DNA of 64,000 nucleotides from an uncultured Prevotellaceae bacterium (GTDB lineage: Bacteria; Bacteroidota; Bacteroidia; Bacteroidales; Bacteroidaceae): assembly GCA_900317305.1 (NCBI GenBank), contig ONGG01000002.1, positions 1 to 64,000 on the forward strand, written 5' to 3'. Below the pieces are notes generated by a model. That model saw nothing but the letters and a program-made list of their open reading frames with translations. It made no database searches and was not told the DNA's origin. Made by a program: the position numbers and the translations under genes. Within the stretch, counting starts at the first letter, position 1. Every line of letters starts with the position of its first letter. Positions 23,504 to 32,537 of this stretch are shown here, piece by piece.

Positions 23504-24961
23504 CTACTTGTTGTCTTCGTCAGACTCCTCAGAGATGAGTTTGGTGGTGAAGTCTTTCACCGTATCCTTGAGTCTGCCTAAGAATCCTTTTCCACGTGGC
23601 TCCTCGTCGTCCTTTGCATTAAGCTCGGCGGCACGTTGTGCCTCGGCTTGCTTGCGACGGCGGTCTTCCTCGAGGGCTTCCTTCTCCTTGGCGGTCATCA
23701 CCACACCGGGCTCTGTTTCGCCGGGTTTGCGGAATGCGGGCTTGTTGACTTCAGGGGTGGGAGCAGTAGCGGCAGACTGGTCGCCGAAGAGGTCGGTCTT
23801 GGTGATGGTCTGGCCGGCACAGTTCAGGTCGCCTTTGGCGAGCAGTCCGATTACGGTGTTCATCATGCCGTTGCGGGCGTTCACGTCCTTGTCGGTAGAG
23901 GTCACGTTGTGGTTCACCGAACCGGCCACGCGCACCTTGCCAATCTTGGTGATGTCGGAGAAGGCCTCCTTGATCTTCTTCATGTTCGAGCCACCGCCAG
24001 TGAGGATGATGCCGCCCATGAGCCTGTTCTTGTAGTCGCTGGGCACCTGGTACCACACGTTCTGGATAATCTCGGTGACGCGTGCCTCCACGAGGTCGAC
24101 AAACTCTTGCTGCGAGACAGTGCGCTCGTCGTCGATGCGGTATTTCTTGTCCTCCTCGATGTCGTTGGGATCGGTAAGGGCCTGAGCGTATTCCAGTTTC
24201 ATGGCCTCGGCGTCCTTCTCCTCGATCTGCAGCACGTTGGCGATATCCTTGGTCACGTTGTTGCTGCCCAGGGGGATAACGGCCAGATGGCGGAGGATGT
24301 TCTTGTGGTAGAGTGCCACGGTGGTAGTGTCGGCACCCAGGTCAACGAGCAGGCTGCCCGTGCGCTTCTCCACCTCGGTGAGCACGCTGTGTGCCAGTGC
24401 GATGGGGGCGAGGTAGAGTTCGGCGATGGTGATGTTGGCGTTCTCGAAGCACTTGTTCAGATTGCGGAAGAATGCCTTGCGGCACAGGATGTTGAGGAAG
24501 TTGCCCTCCAGCTTGCTGCAGGTGATGCCCACAGGGTCGATCTGGTATTGTGTGCCCACCTTGTATTCTTGAGTGGCGGCGTCGAGTATTTCCTGGTCGG
24601 GATACGACATGCTGCGGTTGTTGTCCATCAGTTCGTTGATGATGTCTTGTGTCACCACGGAGTCTTCGGGCAACGTCTTCACGATGGTGTTTCTGACGCT
24701 GCGGATCGACTGGCCACCCATGCCTACGTATACCCTTGAGATCTCAGATTTCAGAAGGGTCTTGAGTTTCTTGATGATGTTAGTCAGACAGACGCTTGTC
24801 TTGTCGATGTTGTAGACCACGCCCTTGCGGATGCAGGAAGTGGCGTCTTCTTTCACGACGGCGAGCACCTGGATGCTGCCGTCCATGCTCTTCCTGCCGG
24901 CGATGCCGGTGATTTTCGAAGAGCCCAATTCAATCGCTACTATGAATTCCTTTGCTGCCAT
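23504..24961 (-). CDS. ftsA: cell division protein FtsA
   Basis: The product has 485 residues, longer than the roughly 420 of E. coli FtsA. The actin-like fold is visible from VAIELGSSKITGIAG (phosphate 1) through the SHS2/1C domain, LLVDLGADTTTVALYHKN (phosphate 2), and GGIILTGGGSNMKKIKE (adenosine motif) near residue 315. The extra C-terminal 90 residues are a charged E/K/R linker that ends in an amphipathic helix, FLGRLKDTVKDFTTKLI. That helix fits the membrane-targeting sequence. It links FtsZ filaments to the membrane. Confidence 0.95.
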   Translation of the reverse strand: MAAKEFIVAIELGSSKITGIAGRKSMDGSIQVLAVVKEDATSCIRKGVVYNIDKTSVCLTNIIKKLKTLLKSEISRVYVGMGGQSIRSVRNTIVKTLPEDSVVTQDIINELMDNNRSMSYPDQEILDAATQEYKVGTQYQIDPVGITCSKLEGNFLNILCRKAFFRNLNKCFENANITIAELYLAPIALAHSVLTEVEKRTGSLLVDLGADTTTVALYHKNILRHLAVIPLGSNNVTKDIANVLQIEEKDAEAMKLEYAQALTDPNDIEEDKKYRIDDERTVSQQEFVDLVEARVTEIIQNVWYQVPSDYKNRLMGGIILTGGGSNMKKIKEAFSDITKIGKVRVAGSVNHNVTSTDKDVNARNGMMNTVIGLLAKGDLNCAGQTITKTDLFGDQSAATAPTPEVNKPAFRKPGETEPGVVMTAKEKEALEEDRRRKQAEAQRAAELNAKDDEEPRGKGFLGRLKDTVKDFTTKLISEESDEDNK

Positions 24962-24994
24962 ATATAATATATTTTTGGATTTCTTGAATTATCG

Positions 24995-25852
24995 TTAATG
25001 GGTTGAGGCCAGGGTCTTGTCGTCGTTGTCGGGAGATTCGTCCCGGATGTCGTCGTCCTTGCCATTCTTGTTTTTCTTGCAGATAATCTGGTTGTCGAAC
25101 TCAATGTCGATGTAACTGTATTTGTTCCATCCAATCTCGTTGAGCCCATAGAGGTAGAACTTGTCGAGACGCGTGAGCTTGGTGTCGAGGAACTGGTTGA
25201 TGTCGCGCTCGCGCCTCACTTTGTTGGATCGCTCGGGCAACTGTCCCAGGCACACGATGTGTCCGCCGATGCGGGGCACGATCTCCAGACTTTTGTCGGG
25301 CAGCACGTTGAGTTGCACAATCTGGTTGCGCCACAACTCATGCTGCGAGATCCAGCGTGCCACCACCTGTATGTAGTTCTGCGCATACCAGTTGCTGATG
25401 TTGCCGGTGGCCACAAGCAGGTCGGAGGCATAGGAGCCGTTGCTCATGATGTTGCCCTCGTCGTCGATGTAGTAGTCCTCGCCGTTGTCGGCTTTCACCC
25501 TGAGCATGGGCAGTTTCTGGCTCACTGTGATGCCCACGAGCCCGTCTTGGGTCTTGTAGCATTCGGCATCCTTGATGAGCATGTGCTCCTTGAGGGTGTT
25601 CTCCATCTTCCGCAGGTCGGTCTGCTCCATGCTTTTGCCGTCGGGATAGAGGTTCTTGTTCACGAGGATACGCTTGATCTCCCCGGCGCTGAGGAATCCA
25701 CTGGAGTCGGCATCGGCCACGCGAATGCTCACCTTCTTGCAAACCTGACTGGAATGGTCGGGCTTGTTGAAGGAGGTCACGGCCAGTGCGATGTAGGCTA
25801 CAAGCACCAGGTCGAGCGTCACGATGATGGTCTTCTTCCAGTTGATGTACAT
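24995..25852 (-). CDS. ftsQ: cell division protein FtsQ/DivIB
   Basis: The product has 285 residues. It has a short cytoplasmic start, a single membrane segment at about residues 9-27 (IIVTLDLVLVAYIALAVTSF), a POTRA-like domain (VADADSSGFLSAGEIKRIL) and an FtsQ beta-domain. It ends in a charged, Asp/Lys-rich low-complexity tail. Sequence similarity across phyla is weak, so the call rests partly on its place between murC and ftsA. The protein joins the division complex with FtsL in the periplasm. Confidence 0.88.
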   Translation of the reverse strand: MYINWKKTIIVTLDLVLVAYIALAVTSFNKPDHSSQVCKKVSIRVADADSSGFLSAGEIKRILVNKNLYPDGKSMEQTDLRKMENTLKEHMLIKDAECYKTQDGLVGITVSQKLPMLRVKADNGEDYYIDDEGNIMSNGSYASDLLVATGNISNWYAQNYIQVVARWISQHELWRNQIVQLNVLPDKSLEIVPRIGGHIVCLGQLPERSNKVRRERDINQFLDTKLTRLDKFYLYGLNEIGWNKYSYIDIEFDNQIICKKNKNGKDDDIRDESPDNDDKTLASTH

Positions 25853-25861
25853 GGGTGTCGT

Positions 25862-27235
25862 TTATTTCTCTTTGATGATGGCTGCTATCTGGTCGACGTA
25901 GTTGTCGAGGTCGCCGGCTCCGAGCACGAGCAGCACGTCGAAGTCGCGGTTGCGCACATAGTCGAGCACATCGTCTTTGCGTATCATGGCCCGCTCGATG
26001 CCCGGGCGCAGGTTGTCGTAGATGAGTTGCGACGTCACTCCGGGAATGGGGTCCTCGCGGGCTGGGTAGATGTCGCAGAGCACCACCTCGTCGAGCAGGC
26101 TCAGACTGTTGGCGAAATCTTTGTAGAAGTCGCGTGTGCGGGTGTAGAGGTGGGGTTGGAACATGGCCGTCACCTTGCGGTTGCGGTAGAGTTCGCGTAT
26201 GCTCTTCGCACTCTGGTAGATCTCCATGGGGTGGTGGGCATAGTCGCTCAGCACCACGTGGCGGTCGTCTTTCAACTTGAAGTCGAAGCGGCGGTCCACC
26301 CCACTGTAGGTGGCCATCCCGTTGCGCAGTTCACTGTCGGTGCAACCGCTGAGCTGGGCCATGGCCATGGCGGCCACAGCATTCTCGATATTGATGGGCA
26401 CGGGTTGTCCGAGGCTCACGTTGTCGACCCTCCCGGTGGGAGAGACGAAGTCGAAGGTGATCTCGCCGTTGTCGATGACGATGTTCTCGGCATGGAAGTC
26501 GCCCTCGTCACGGCTGTAGTCGAAGGTTCTCACGTCGCTGCCCACTTGTGGCTGCATCTCCAGTCCGCGGTGGATGATGAGTGCGCCTCCGGGCTGTATG
26601 AGCGTGGTGTAGTGGCGGAAACTCTCGAGGTAGGCCTCTTTCGTGCCGTAGATGTCGAGATGGTCGGGGTCGGTGGCAGTGATGACGGTGATCCATGGCC
26701 TGAGCCAGTGGAAAGAGCGGTCGTACTCGTCGGCCTCTATCACCACGTAGTCGCTGTCCGACAGGATATAGTTGGTGCCATAGTTCTTGGTGATGCCACC
26801 AAGGAAGGCATTGCAGTCGTTGCTGCTCTGGTGCATGATATGCGCGCACATCGACGATGTGGTGGTCTTGCCGTGGGTGCCGGCCACGCAGAGTCCCTTG
26901 TGTGTGCGCGTGAGGGTGCCGAGCACCTGTGCACGCTTCTGTATCTCGAAGCCTCCCTGACGGAAATATGCCATCTCGCGGTGGTCGGCGGGGATGGCGG
27001 GGGTGTAGACCACCAGGGTCGACTTGGCGTCGCGGCATTCGTCGGGGATGAGGCTTGGGTCATCGGTGAAATGGATGGCCATGCCCTCTTCCTCCAGTTT
27101 CGAGGTGAGGGCCGAAGGGGTCTTGTCGTATCCTGCGACGAAGATGCCTTTGTGCAGGAAATAGCGGGCGATGGCACTCATGCCGATGCCGCCTGCTCCG
27201 ATGAAATATACCGATTTGATGTCTGTTGCTTCCAT
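25862..27235 (-). CDS. murC: UDP-N-acetylmuramate--L-alanine ligase
   Basis: The product has 457 residues. The N-terminal Rossmann motif is FIGAGGIGMSAIARYF, the P-loop is AGTHGKTTTSSMCAHIM near residue 115, and the ligase signature with the carbamylated-Lys region follows (VVIEADEYDRSFHWL, DHLDIY). The C-terminal domain has FQPHLYTRTRDFYKDFA and DIYPAREDPIPGV. It adds L-Ala to UDP-MurNAc, the first amino acid of the stem peptide. It ends 9 nt before the ftsQ start. Confidence 0.97.
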   Translation of the reverse strand: MEATDIKSVYFIGAGGIGMSAIARYFLHKGIFVAGYDKTPSALTSKLEEEGMAIHFTDDPSLIPDECRDAKSTLVVYTPAIPADHREMAYFRQGGFEIQKRAQVLGTLTRTHKGLCVAGTHGKTTTSSMCAHIMHQSSNDCNAFLGGITKNYGTNYILSDSDYVVIEADEYDRSFHWLRPWITVITATDPDHLDIYGTKEAYLESFRHYTTLIQPGGALIIHRGLEMQPQVGSDVRTFDYSRDEGDFHAENIVIDNGEITFDFVSPTGRVDNVSLGQPVPINIENAVAAMAMAQLSGCTDSELRNGMATYSGVDRRFDFKLKDDRHVVLSDYAHHPMEIYQSAKSIRELYRNRKVTAMFQPHLYTRTRDFYKDFANSLSLLDEVVLCDIYPAREDPIPGVTSQLIYDNLRPGIERAMIRKDDVLDYVRNRDFDVLLVLGAGDLDNYVDQIAAIIKEK

Positions 27236-27244
27236 CCCTTTACA

Positions 27245-28366
27245 CTATTGATTGTTCGATGTGGCCATTTCTATCACTTCCTGGGCGATAATTTTGGCCG
27301 AGTCGGGTAGGGCCATCTTTTTCACGTTGGCACCAAGGGTAGCCAGCCGCTCGCTGTCGGCAACGGTGGTCAGCGCCAGGTCGATGAGCCGCTCGGGGGC
27401 TTCGGCGTCGGTCACCATGAGGGCTGCGTCTTTCTTCACCAGGGCCATGGCGTTCTTCGTCTGGTGGTCTTCGGCCACGTTGGGCGAGGGCACGAGGATC
27501 ACGGGCTTGCCGATGAGGCAGAACTCCGAGATGCTGCTGGCTCCGGCGCGGCTCACCACAAGGTCGGCGGCGCGGTAGGCCACACCCATGTCGCTGATGA
27601 AGTCGGTAGCCTTCAGGGTGCTGATGGCCGGCCGGCTGGCCAACTTCTTCTTGATGTCGTCGAAGTAGTACTTGCCGGTTTGCCATATCACCTGCACGTC
27701 CGACTGCTCCAGTTGGTCGAGATGGCGGAGCACGCTCTCGTTCATGGTGCGGGCACCCAGGCTGCCTCCAACGATGAGGATGGTCTTCTTGGTGGGGTCC
27801 AGGCCCAGTTGGCGGGCTGCCTCGTCGCGGCTGAGTTTGGTGTCGAGCAGCGACTGCCTGACGGGATTTCCCGTAAGCATCAGCTTGTCGGCGGGGAAGA
27901 AGCGCTCCATGCCCTCATAGGCCACGCAGATCTTGCGTGCTTTCTTTGCCAACAGCTTGTTGGTAACACCAGCGTATGAGTTCTGCTCCTGGATGAGGCA
28001 GGGAATGCCCATGTCGGCACATTTGTTGAGCGTGGGACCACTGGCGTAGCCGCCTACTCCCACTGCCGCCATCGGACGGAACTCGCGTATGATTTTTTTG
28101 GCCAGTCGCTGGCTCTTCCATATCTTCAGCAGCACCGAGAAGTTGCGAAGCAGGTTCTTGCGGTCGAAGCCGCAGATGGGCAACCCCTTGATTTCATAAC
28201 CTGCGGCGGGCACGCGCTGCATCTCCATACGTCCATCGGCACCCACGAAAAGTATCTGGGCGTCGGGGCGCAAGGCCTTGATGGCATTGGCGATGGAGAT
28301 GGCTGGGAAGATGTGTCCTCCTGTGCCTCCTCCGCTGATGATGACTCGTAATTCGCTAGTTTTCAT
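27245..28366 (-). CDS. murG: UDP-GlcNAc:lipid I GlcNAc transferase MurG
   Basis: The product has 373 residues from the ATG at 28364-28366. It has the GT28 N-terminal loop ISGGGTGGHIFPAISIANAI, the acceptor-side GVGGYASGPTLNKC and the donor-site block VVSRAGASSISEFCLIGKPVILVPSPNVAEDHQTKNA (residues 275-310 region). MurG makes lipid II at the inner face of the membrane. Unlike most genes of this cluster, it is separated from its upstream neighbour ftsW by 175 nt. That gap carries a consensus promoter and a long hairpin. Confidence 0.97.
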   Translation of the reverse strand: MKTSELRVIISGGGTGGHIFPAISIANAIKALRPDAQILFVGADGRMEMQRVPAAGYEIKGLPICGFDRKNLLRNFSVLLKIWKSQRLAKKIIREFRPMAAVGVGGYASGPTLNKCADMGIPCLIQEQNSYAGVTNKLLAKKARKICVAYEGMERFFPADKLMLTGNPVRQSLLDTKLSRDEAARQLGLDPTKKTILIVGGSLGARTMNESVLRHLDQLEQSDVQVIWQTGKYYFDDIKKKLASRPAISTLKATDFISDMGVAYRAADLVVSRAGASSISEFCLIGKPVILVPSPNVAEDHQTKNAMALVKKDAALMVTDAEAPERLIDLALTTVADSERLATLGANVKKMALPDSAKIIAQEVIEMATSNNQ

Positions 28367-28380
28367 TCGTTTTGGTGTTA

Positions 28381-28436
28381 GAGCAAAACAAACATGGCAC
28401 AGAGTCAAGCATGCTTGCTGTGCCTTGTTTTAGCTC
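28381..28436 (-). promoter_or_regulatory. large hairpin in the murG leader
   Basis: GAGC-AAAACAA at 28381-28391 pairs with TTGTTTT-A-GCTC at 28425-28436, GGCACAG (28396-28402) pairs with CTGTGCC (28418-28424), and the apex contains the self-complementary CAAGCATGCTTG. The structure spans almost the whole leader between the murG promoter and its ribosome-binding region. No T-run follows, so it looks like a leader structure and not a terminator. Confidence 0.7.
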
Positions 28437-28453
28437 ATTTCAACATCTCCATG

Positions 28454-28485
28454 CAAAGGTAAGGTTTTTTTTCGCTTTGCACAAA
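28454..28485 (-). promoter_or_regulatory. internal promoter of the murG-to-yqeY half of the dcw cluster
   Basis: On the minus strand TTTG (28482-28485), a 20-nt spacer and TACCTTTG (28454-28461) match the Bacteroidota consensus fully. Transcription would start near 28447 and produce a leader of about 80 nt. Confidence 0.75.
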
Positions 28486-28541
28486 TTTAGTAGAAAGATT
28501 TTGGGACAATTTTTTCTGCTCTCCTCCTTTCGCTCATCCCG

Positions 28542-29780
28542 TCATTTTACCACGGCCTTTTTCTTGGCCGAGATGCTCACGCTGAGCATGGCCCCGATAA
28601 AGATGCAGTTGATGATGGTGGATGTTCCTCCCTTGCTGATGAGAGGCAGTGGTTGGCCGGTGACGGGCGCCAGTCCCACGGCTACCATCATGTTGAACAT
28701 GGCCTGGCACACCAACAGGAGCGCCAGTCCCATCACGAGGAAGGCCGGGAAGAAGTTGACGCAGCGGTCGGCGATACGCCCTGCTCTCCAGAGAAGGAAA
28801 ATGTAAAGAAACATGACGAATATGCCGCCAGCCAGTCCAAGTTCCTCGATGATGATGGCATAGATGAAGTCGGAGAAGGCCTGGGGCAGGAGATCGCGCT
28901 CTTCGGAATTGCCGGGCCCTTTGCCCACAATCTCGGACGAGGCGATGGCGATGTTGGCATGGCCAATCTGTGAGTCGTTGTCGAGGTCGAACTCTTCGGG
29001 CGGCACTTCCTCGTTGCTGATGAACTTCCGAATACGGCCTTTCCAGGTGCCGGCACGGTGGAACATCTTTTCGATGAACGAGGCCGACTCTTCTGTCTTC
29101 ACCACTTGTTCGGTCAGGTTGTTCTTGTCATTGGGGATGGCCTCCTCTTCCTTTCCCACAAGCATGATGAGGACCAGTGCCACGACTCCGAGGAGGGCCA
29201 CGCCGCCCACGAGTTGTCCGATTTTTTTTAATGCCACTCCTCCGTAGAACATCATGCCTACCACGACGATACCGATGAGCATGGCGGTGGAGAGGTTCTC
29301 GAACACGATAAGGCCCATCAGTGGGATGCAGACGGTGAGCACATACTTGAAGGTGTTCTCCTCGGTACCTTCCTCGGTCTGCATGGCGCTGAGAATCTGC
29401 GCTACCGAGAGCACGATGGTGCCCTTGGCAATTTCGGAGGGCTGGAATTGTATGCCAAAGAGACTGATCCACCGTTGCGCGCCATTGGTGGCCTGTCCGG
29501 CCACCAGCACCCATATCAGTGTGATGGCCGAGATGATGAGCAGGAAGGGTGTGGCAACCTTGAAATATTTGCAGTCGATGTTCTGCACGATAATCATCAC
29601 GAAGATGCCCACGAGCAGGATGCCCACGTGCTTGATTACTGGTCCCCAGTAACTACTCTTGTCGTAGGTGAGCGAACTGCTCGAGCTGAACACCTCCATG
29701 ATGCTGATGATGCACAGGAAGAAGAAGATCATCCAGATGACCTTGTCGCCCTTGAATATGTTGCCAATCGATATTTTCAT
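28542..29780 (-). CDS. ftsW: SEDS-family lipid II polymerase FtsW
   Basis: The product has 412 residues with about ten predicted membrane helices. SEDS motifs seen are GAQRWISLFGIQFQPSEIAKG near residue 105, FENLSTAML near 165, and the C-terminal GLAPVTGQPLPLISKGGTS near 375. It polymerises septal glycan strands with the class B PBP encoded by ftsI. A charged insertion of about 70 residues (EEEAIPNDKNNLTEQ through PPEEFDLDNDSQIGH) lies in the large extracytoplasmic loop. It is followed by the 175-nt gap that begins the murG unit. Confidence 0.95.
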   Translation of the reverse strand: MKISIGNIFKGDKVIWMIFFFLCIISIMEVFSSSSSLTYDKSSYWGPVIKHVGILLVGIFVMIIVQNIDCKYFKVATPFLLIISAITLIWVLVAGQATNGAQRWISLFGIQFQPSEIAKGTIVLSVAQILSAMQTEEGTEENTFKYVLTVCIPLMGLIVFENLSTAMLIGIVVVGMMFYGGVALKKIGQLVGGVALLGVVALVLIMLVGKEEEAIPNDKNNLTEQVVKTEESASFIEKMFHRAGTWKGRIRKFISNEEVPPEEFDLDNDSQIGHANIAIASSEIVGKGPGNSEERDLLPQAFSDFIYAIIIEELGLAGGIFVMFLYIFLLWRAGRIADRCVNFFPAFLVMGLALLLVCQAMFNMMVAVGLAPVTGQPLPLISKGGTSTIINCIFIGAMLSVSISAKKKAVVK

Positions 29781-29783
29781 GTG

Positions 29784-31115
29784 TTACAGGTTTCTGACGA
29801 GGGTCTTGAATTGCTCGCCACGGTCTTCCATGTTCTTGAACAGGTCGAAACTGGCGCAGCACGGACTGAGCAGCACGGTGTCGCCAGGCTGTGCCAGTTC
29901 GTAGCAGGCGGCCACGCAGTCGGCCATGCTGTGGGTGTCGCGGATGGTGATGCCCATGTCGTCGAAGAAGGCGTGCAACTTGGCATTGTCGGCACCGAGG
30001 AACACGAGGGCGCGGCATTTCTCGCGCACCAGGTCCTTGATGGCGTTGTAGTCGTTGCCCTTGTCCTTTCCGCCGACGATGAGCACGGTGGGTGTGGTCA
30101 TGCTCTCGAGGGCATACCAGCAGGCGTCCACGTTGGTGGCCTTGGAGTCGTTGACGTAGTTCACGCCCCTCACGGTGGCCACGCGCTCCAGACGGTGCTC
30201 CACGCCGGGGAAGTCACCCAGGCTCTTGCGTATCACCTCTTTCTTCACCCCGGCGATGTTCGAGGCCAGTCCGGCGGCCAGCGAGTTGTAGATGTTGTGC
30301 CTGCCGGTGAGGCTCAGTTCCTCTTGCTCCATGTTGAAGGGGGTGGGCTTCTCCAGGCAGTATTGTCCTTCCTCTATGTAGCCTATCGAACCTTTCTCCT
30401 TTAGTTCGGAGAAGGGATACTGGATGGCCTTGATGTCGTATTTCTCGAGTTCGCGCTTGATGATGGGGTCATCGTTCCAGTAGATGAAGCTGTCGTTGCT
30501 CGTCTGGTTCTGGATGATGCGCATCTTCGAGTCGACATAGTTCTGCATGCAGTTGTCGTAGCGGTCGAGATGGTCGGGGGTGATGTTGAGCAGGATGGCG
30601 ATATTGGCGCGGAAGTCGTACATGTTGTCGAGCTGGAATGAGCTCAGTTCGATGATGTAGTACTCATGTGGATCCTCGGCCACCTGGAGTGCCAGGCTGC
30701 GGCCGATGTTGCCTGCCAGTCCGGCATCGTAACCTGCCGACTTGAAGATATGGTAGATGAGCGAGGTGGTGGTGGTCTTGCCGTTGCTGCCCGTGATGCA
30801 GATCATCTTCGAGTGCGTGTAGCGGCCGGCAAACTCTATCTCGCTGATGATATGAATGCCTTTGTCGATGGCTTTTTTCACGATGGGGGCGTCGTTGGGT
30901 ATGCCGGGACTCTTGATGATCTCGTCGGCATTGAGGATGCTCTCCTCGGTGTGGTGTCCTTCCTCCCATTCTATGCCGTGGCTGTCGAGCAACTGCTTGT
31001 ATTTGTCTTTGATGGCCGACATGTCGGACACGAACACGTCGAAGCCTTCTTTCTTTGCCAATACGGCGGCGCCGGCCCCACTCTCGGCCGCGCCCAAAAC
31101 AACAATTCTTTTCAT
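29784..31115 (-). CDS. murD: UDP-N-acetylmuramoyl-L-alanine--D-glutamate ligase
   Basis: The product has 443 residues from the ATG at 31113-31115, chosen because the Rossmann segment MKRIVVLGAAESGAGAAVLAK begins there. The P-loop is CITGSNGKTTTTSLIYH near residue 115. The central domain has NITPDHLDRYDN, and the C-terminal domain has NDSKATNVDACWYALES and GGKDKGNDY. It adds D-Glu to UDP-MurNAc-L-Ala. The ftsW start follows only 3 nt after its stop codon, so the two are tightly coupled. Confidence 0.97.
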   Translation of the reverse strand: MKRIVVLGAAESGAGAAVLAKKEGFDVFVSDMSAIKDKYKQLLDSHGIEWEEGHHTEESILNADEIIKSPGIPNDAPIVKKAIDKGIHIISEIEFAGRYTHSKMICITGSNGKTTTTSLIYHIFKSAGYDAGLAGNIGRSLALQVAEDPHEYYIIELSSFQLDNMYDFRANIAILLNITPDHLDRYDNCMQNYVDSKMRIIQNQTSNDSFIYWNDDPIIKRELEKYDIKAIQYPFSELKEKGSIGYIEEGQYCLEKPTPFNMEQEELSLTGRHNIYNSLAAGLASNIAGVKKEVIRKSLGDFPGVEHRLERVATVRGVNYVNDSKATNVDACWYALESMTTPTVLIVGGKDKGNDYNAIKDLVREKCRALVFLGADNAKLHAFFDDMGITIRDTHSMADCVAACYELAQPGDTVLLSPCCASFDLFKNMEDRGEQFKTLVRNL

Positions 31116-31182
31116 TTCCAATCTTTTCCTTAATATTCTGTCTTCAATCAATTATTTTCCTAGTCTATAGTAAGCCGTGGTG

Positions 31183-32505
31183 CTATCTGATCTTGAGGGT
31201 GATGATGGTGATGGCGGCAAGGATGATGGTGGTGATCCAGAACCTCACCGTGATTTTCGACTCATGGAACTGCCTCTGTGGCCATCCCTTGAGGATGTAG
31301 CGGCTGTCGGGGTCGAGTTGTGAGTCGAGTTTGCGGAAGTTGTCGTGGATGGGTGCCGCGCGGAAAATCCTCACCCGCTCTCCCTTGCGCTTGCGGTATT
31401 TGAAGTATCCCGTCTGTATCATCACGCTCAGGCTCTCCACGAAGAAGATGCCGCAGAGGATGGGGAGCATCAGCTCCTTGTGGATGATGACGGCGCAAAC
31501 GCCGATGATGCCGCCGATCATGAGCGAGCCGGTGTCGCCCATGAAGATTTGTGCGGGATAGGCATTGTACCACAGGAAACCGATCATCGCACCCACGAAG
31601 GCACACATGAAGACCACCAGTTCCTGCGACCCCGGGATATACATGATGTCGAGGTAGGAGGCATATTCGATGTGGCTGCTCACATAGGCGAAGATGCCCA
31701 GTGCCACGCCGATGATGGCGGAGTTGCCGGCACACATGCCGTCCATACCGTCGTTCAGGTTGGCACCGTTGCTCACCGCCGTCACCACGATGATGGTCAT
31801 GAGTACGAAGAGCACCCAGCCGGCGGCCGTCTTGTGCTTGCCCATGAATCCCATCACCTCGGAGTAGTCGAGGTTGTGGTTCTTGATGAAGGGCAGGGTG
31901 GTCTTGAGCGACTTCACCGGTTCCGATTTCAGCGTGGTGGATTTGGCTACGGGCTGTTCAGTGGTGGGCGACGTGGCCGAAATTTCCGTGGTGGGTTCCA
32001 CCATGGTGCTGGCAGTTTTCACGGTCTCATGGATTTTGGCGTCGGGACTGGCCCAGAGCACCAGGCCCACGATGAGACCGATGCTCAACTGGCCCACGAT
32101 CTTGTATTTGCCTTTCAGTCCGTCCTTGTTCTTCCTGAAAATCTTGATGTAGTCGTCGAGGAAGCCCAGGAAACCGAGCCAGATGGTGGTGACGATCATC
32201 AGTATGAGGTAGATGTTGCGCATACGGCCGAAGAGCAATACGGGCACGAGTATCGACACCAGGATGATGATGCCGCCCATGGTGGGCACGCCTTTCTTCT
32301 GCACGCCGAAGGGGTCGATGTTGGCCTCACGCTGCACCTCGGAGATTTTGCGGCGCTTCATGAACTTGATGAACCGCTCGCCAAACCATGCGGAGATGAT
32401 GAGCGAGAGGATGAGCGCCAGGAGCGACCTGAACGAGATGTAGTGCCATATGTGCGATCCGGGTATGTCGAAGCGCTCGAGAAATCTAAAGATATAGTAT
32501 AGCAT
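31183..32505 (-). CDS. mraY: phospho-MurNAc-pentapeptide transferase
   Basis: The product has 440 residues and ten predicted membrane helices. It makes lipid I from UDP-MurNAc-pentapeptide and undecaprenyl phosphate. Family motifs include GVPTMGGIIIL, LGFLDDYIKIFRKNKDGLKGKYK with the catalytic Asp pair, NLNDGMDGMCAG and the C-terminal RAAPIHDNFRKL, a variant of the HHH loop. It is longer than the roughly 360 residues of E. coli MraY. Part of the extra length is a Thr/Ser/Glu-rich stretch near residues 155-200 between helices. Confidence 0.95.
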   Translation of the reverse strand: MLYYIFRFLERFDIPGSHIWHYISFRSLLALILSLIISAWFGERFIKFMKRRKISEVQREANIDPFGVQKKGVPTMGGIIILVSILVPVLLFGRMRNIYLILMIVTTIWLGFLGFLDDYIKIFRKNKDGLKGKYKIVGQLSIGLIVGLVLWASPDAKIHETVKTASTMVEPTTEISATSPTTEQPVAKSTTLKSEPVKSLKTTLPFIKNHNLDYSEVMGFMGKHKTAAGWVLFVLMTIIVVTAVSNGANLNDGMDGMCAGNSAIIGVALGIFAYVSSHIEYASYLDIMYIPGSQELVVFMCAFVGAMIGFLWYNAYPAQIFMGDTGSLMIGGIIGVCAVIIHKELMLPILCGIFFVESLSVMIQTGYFKYRKRKGERVRIFRAAPIHDNFRKLDSQLDPDSRYILKGWPQRQFHESKITVRFWITTIILAAITIITLKIR

Positions 32506-32537
32506 TGTCGGTTGGTTTTTGGAGGTTCATTGTTGGG

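Noticed and set aside
25259..27310. Long open frame on the plus strand opposite murC and ftsQ
   Set aside because: It runs antisense to two clearly recognisable genes and has a His/Val/Gly-rich composition typical of a frame mirrored from GC-biased codons. No domain is visible.
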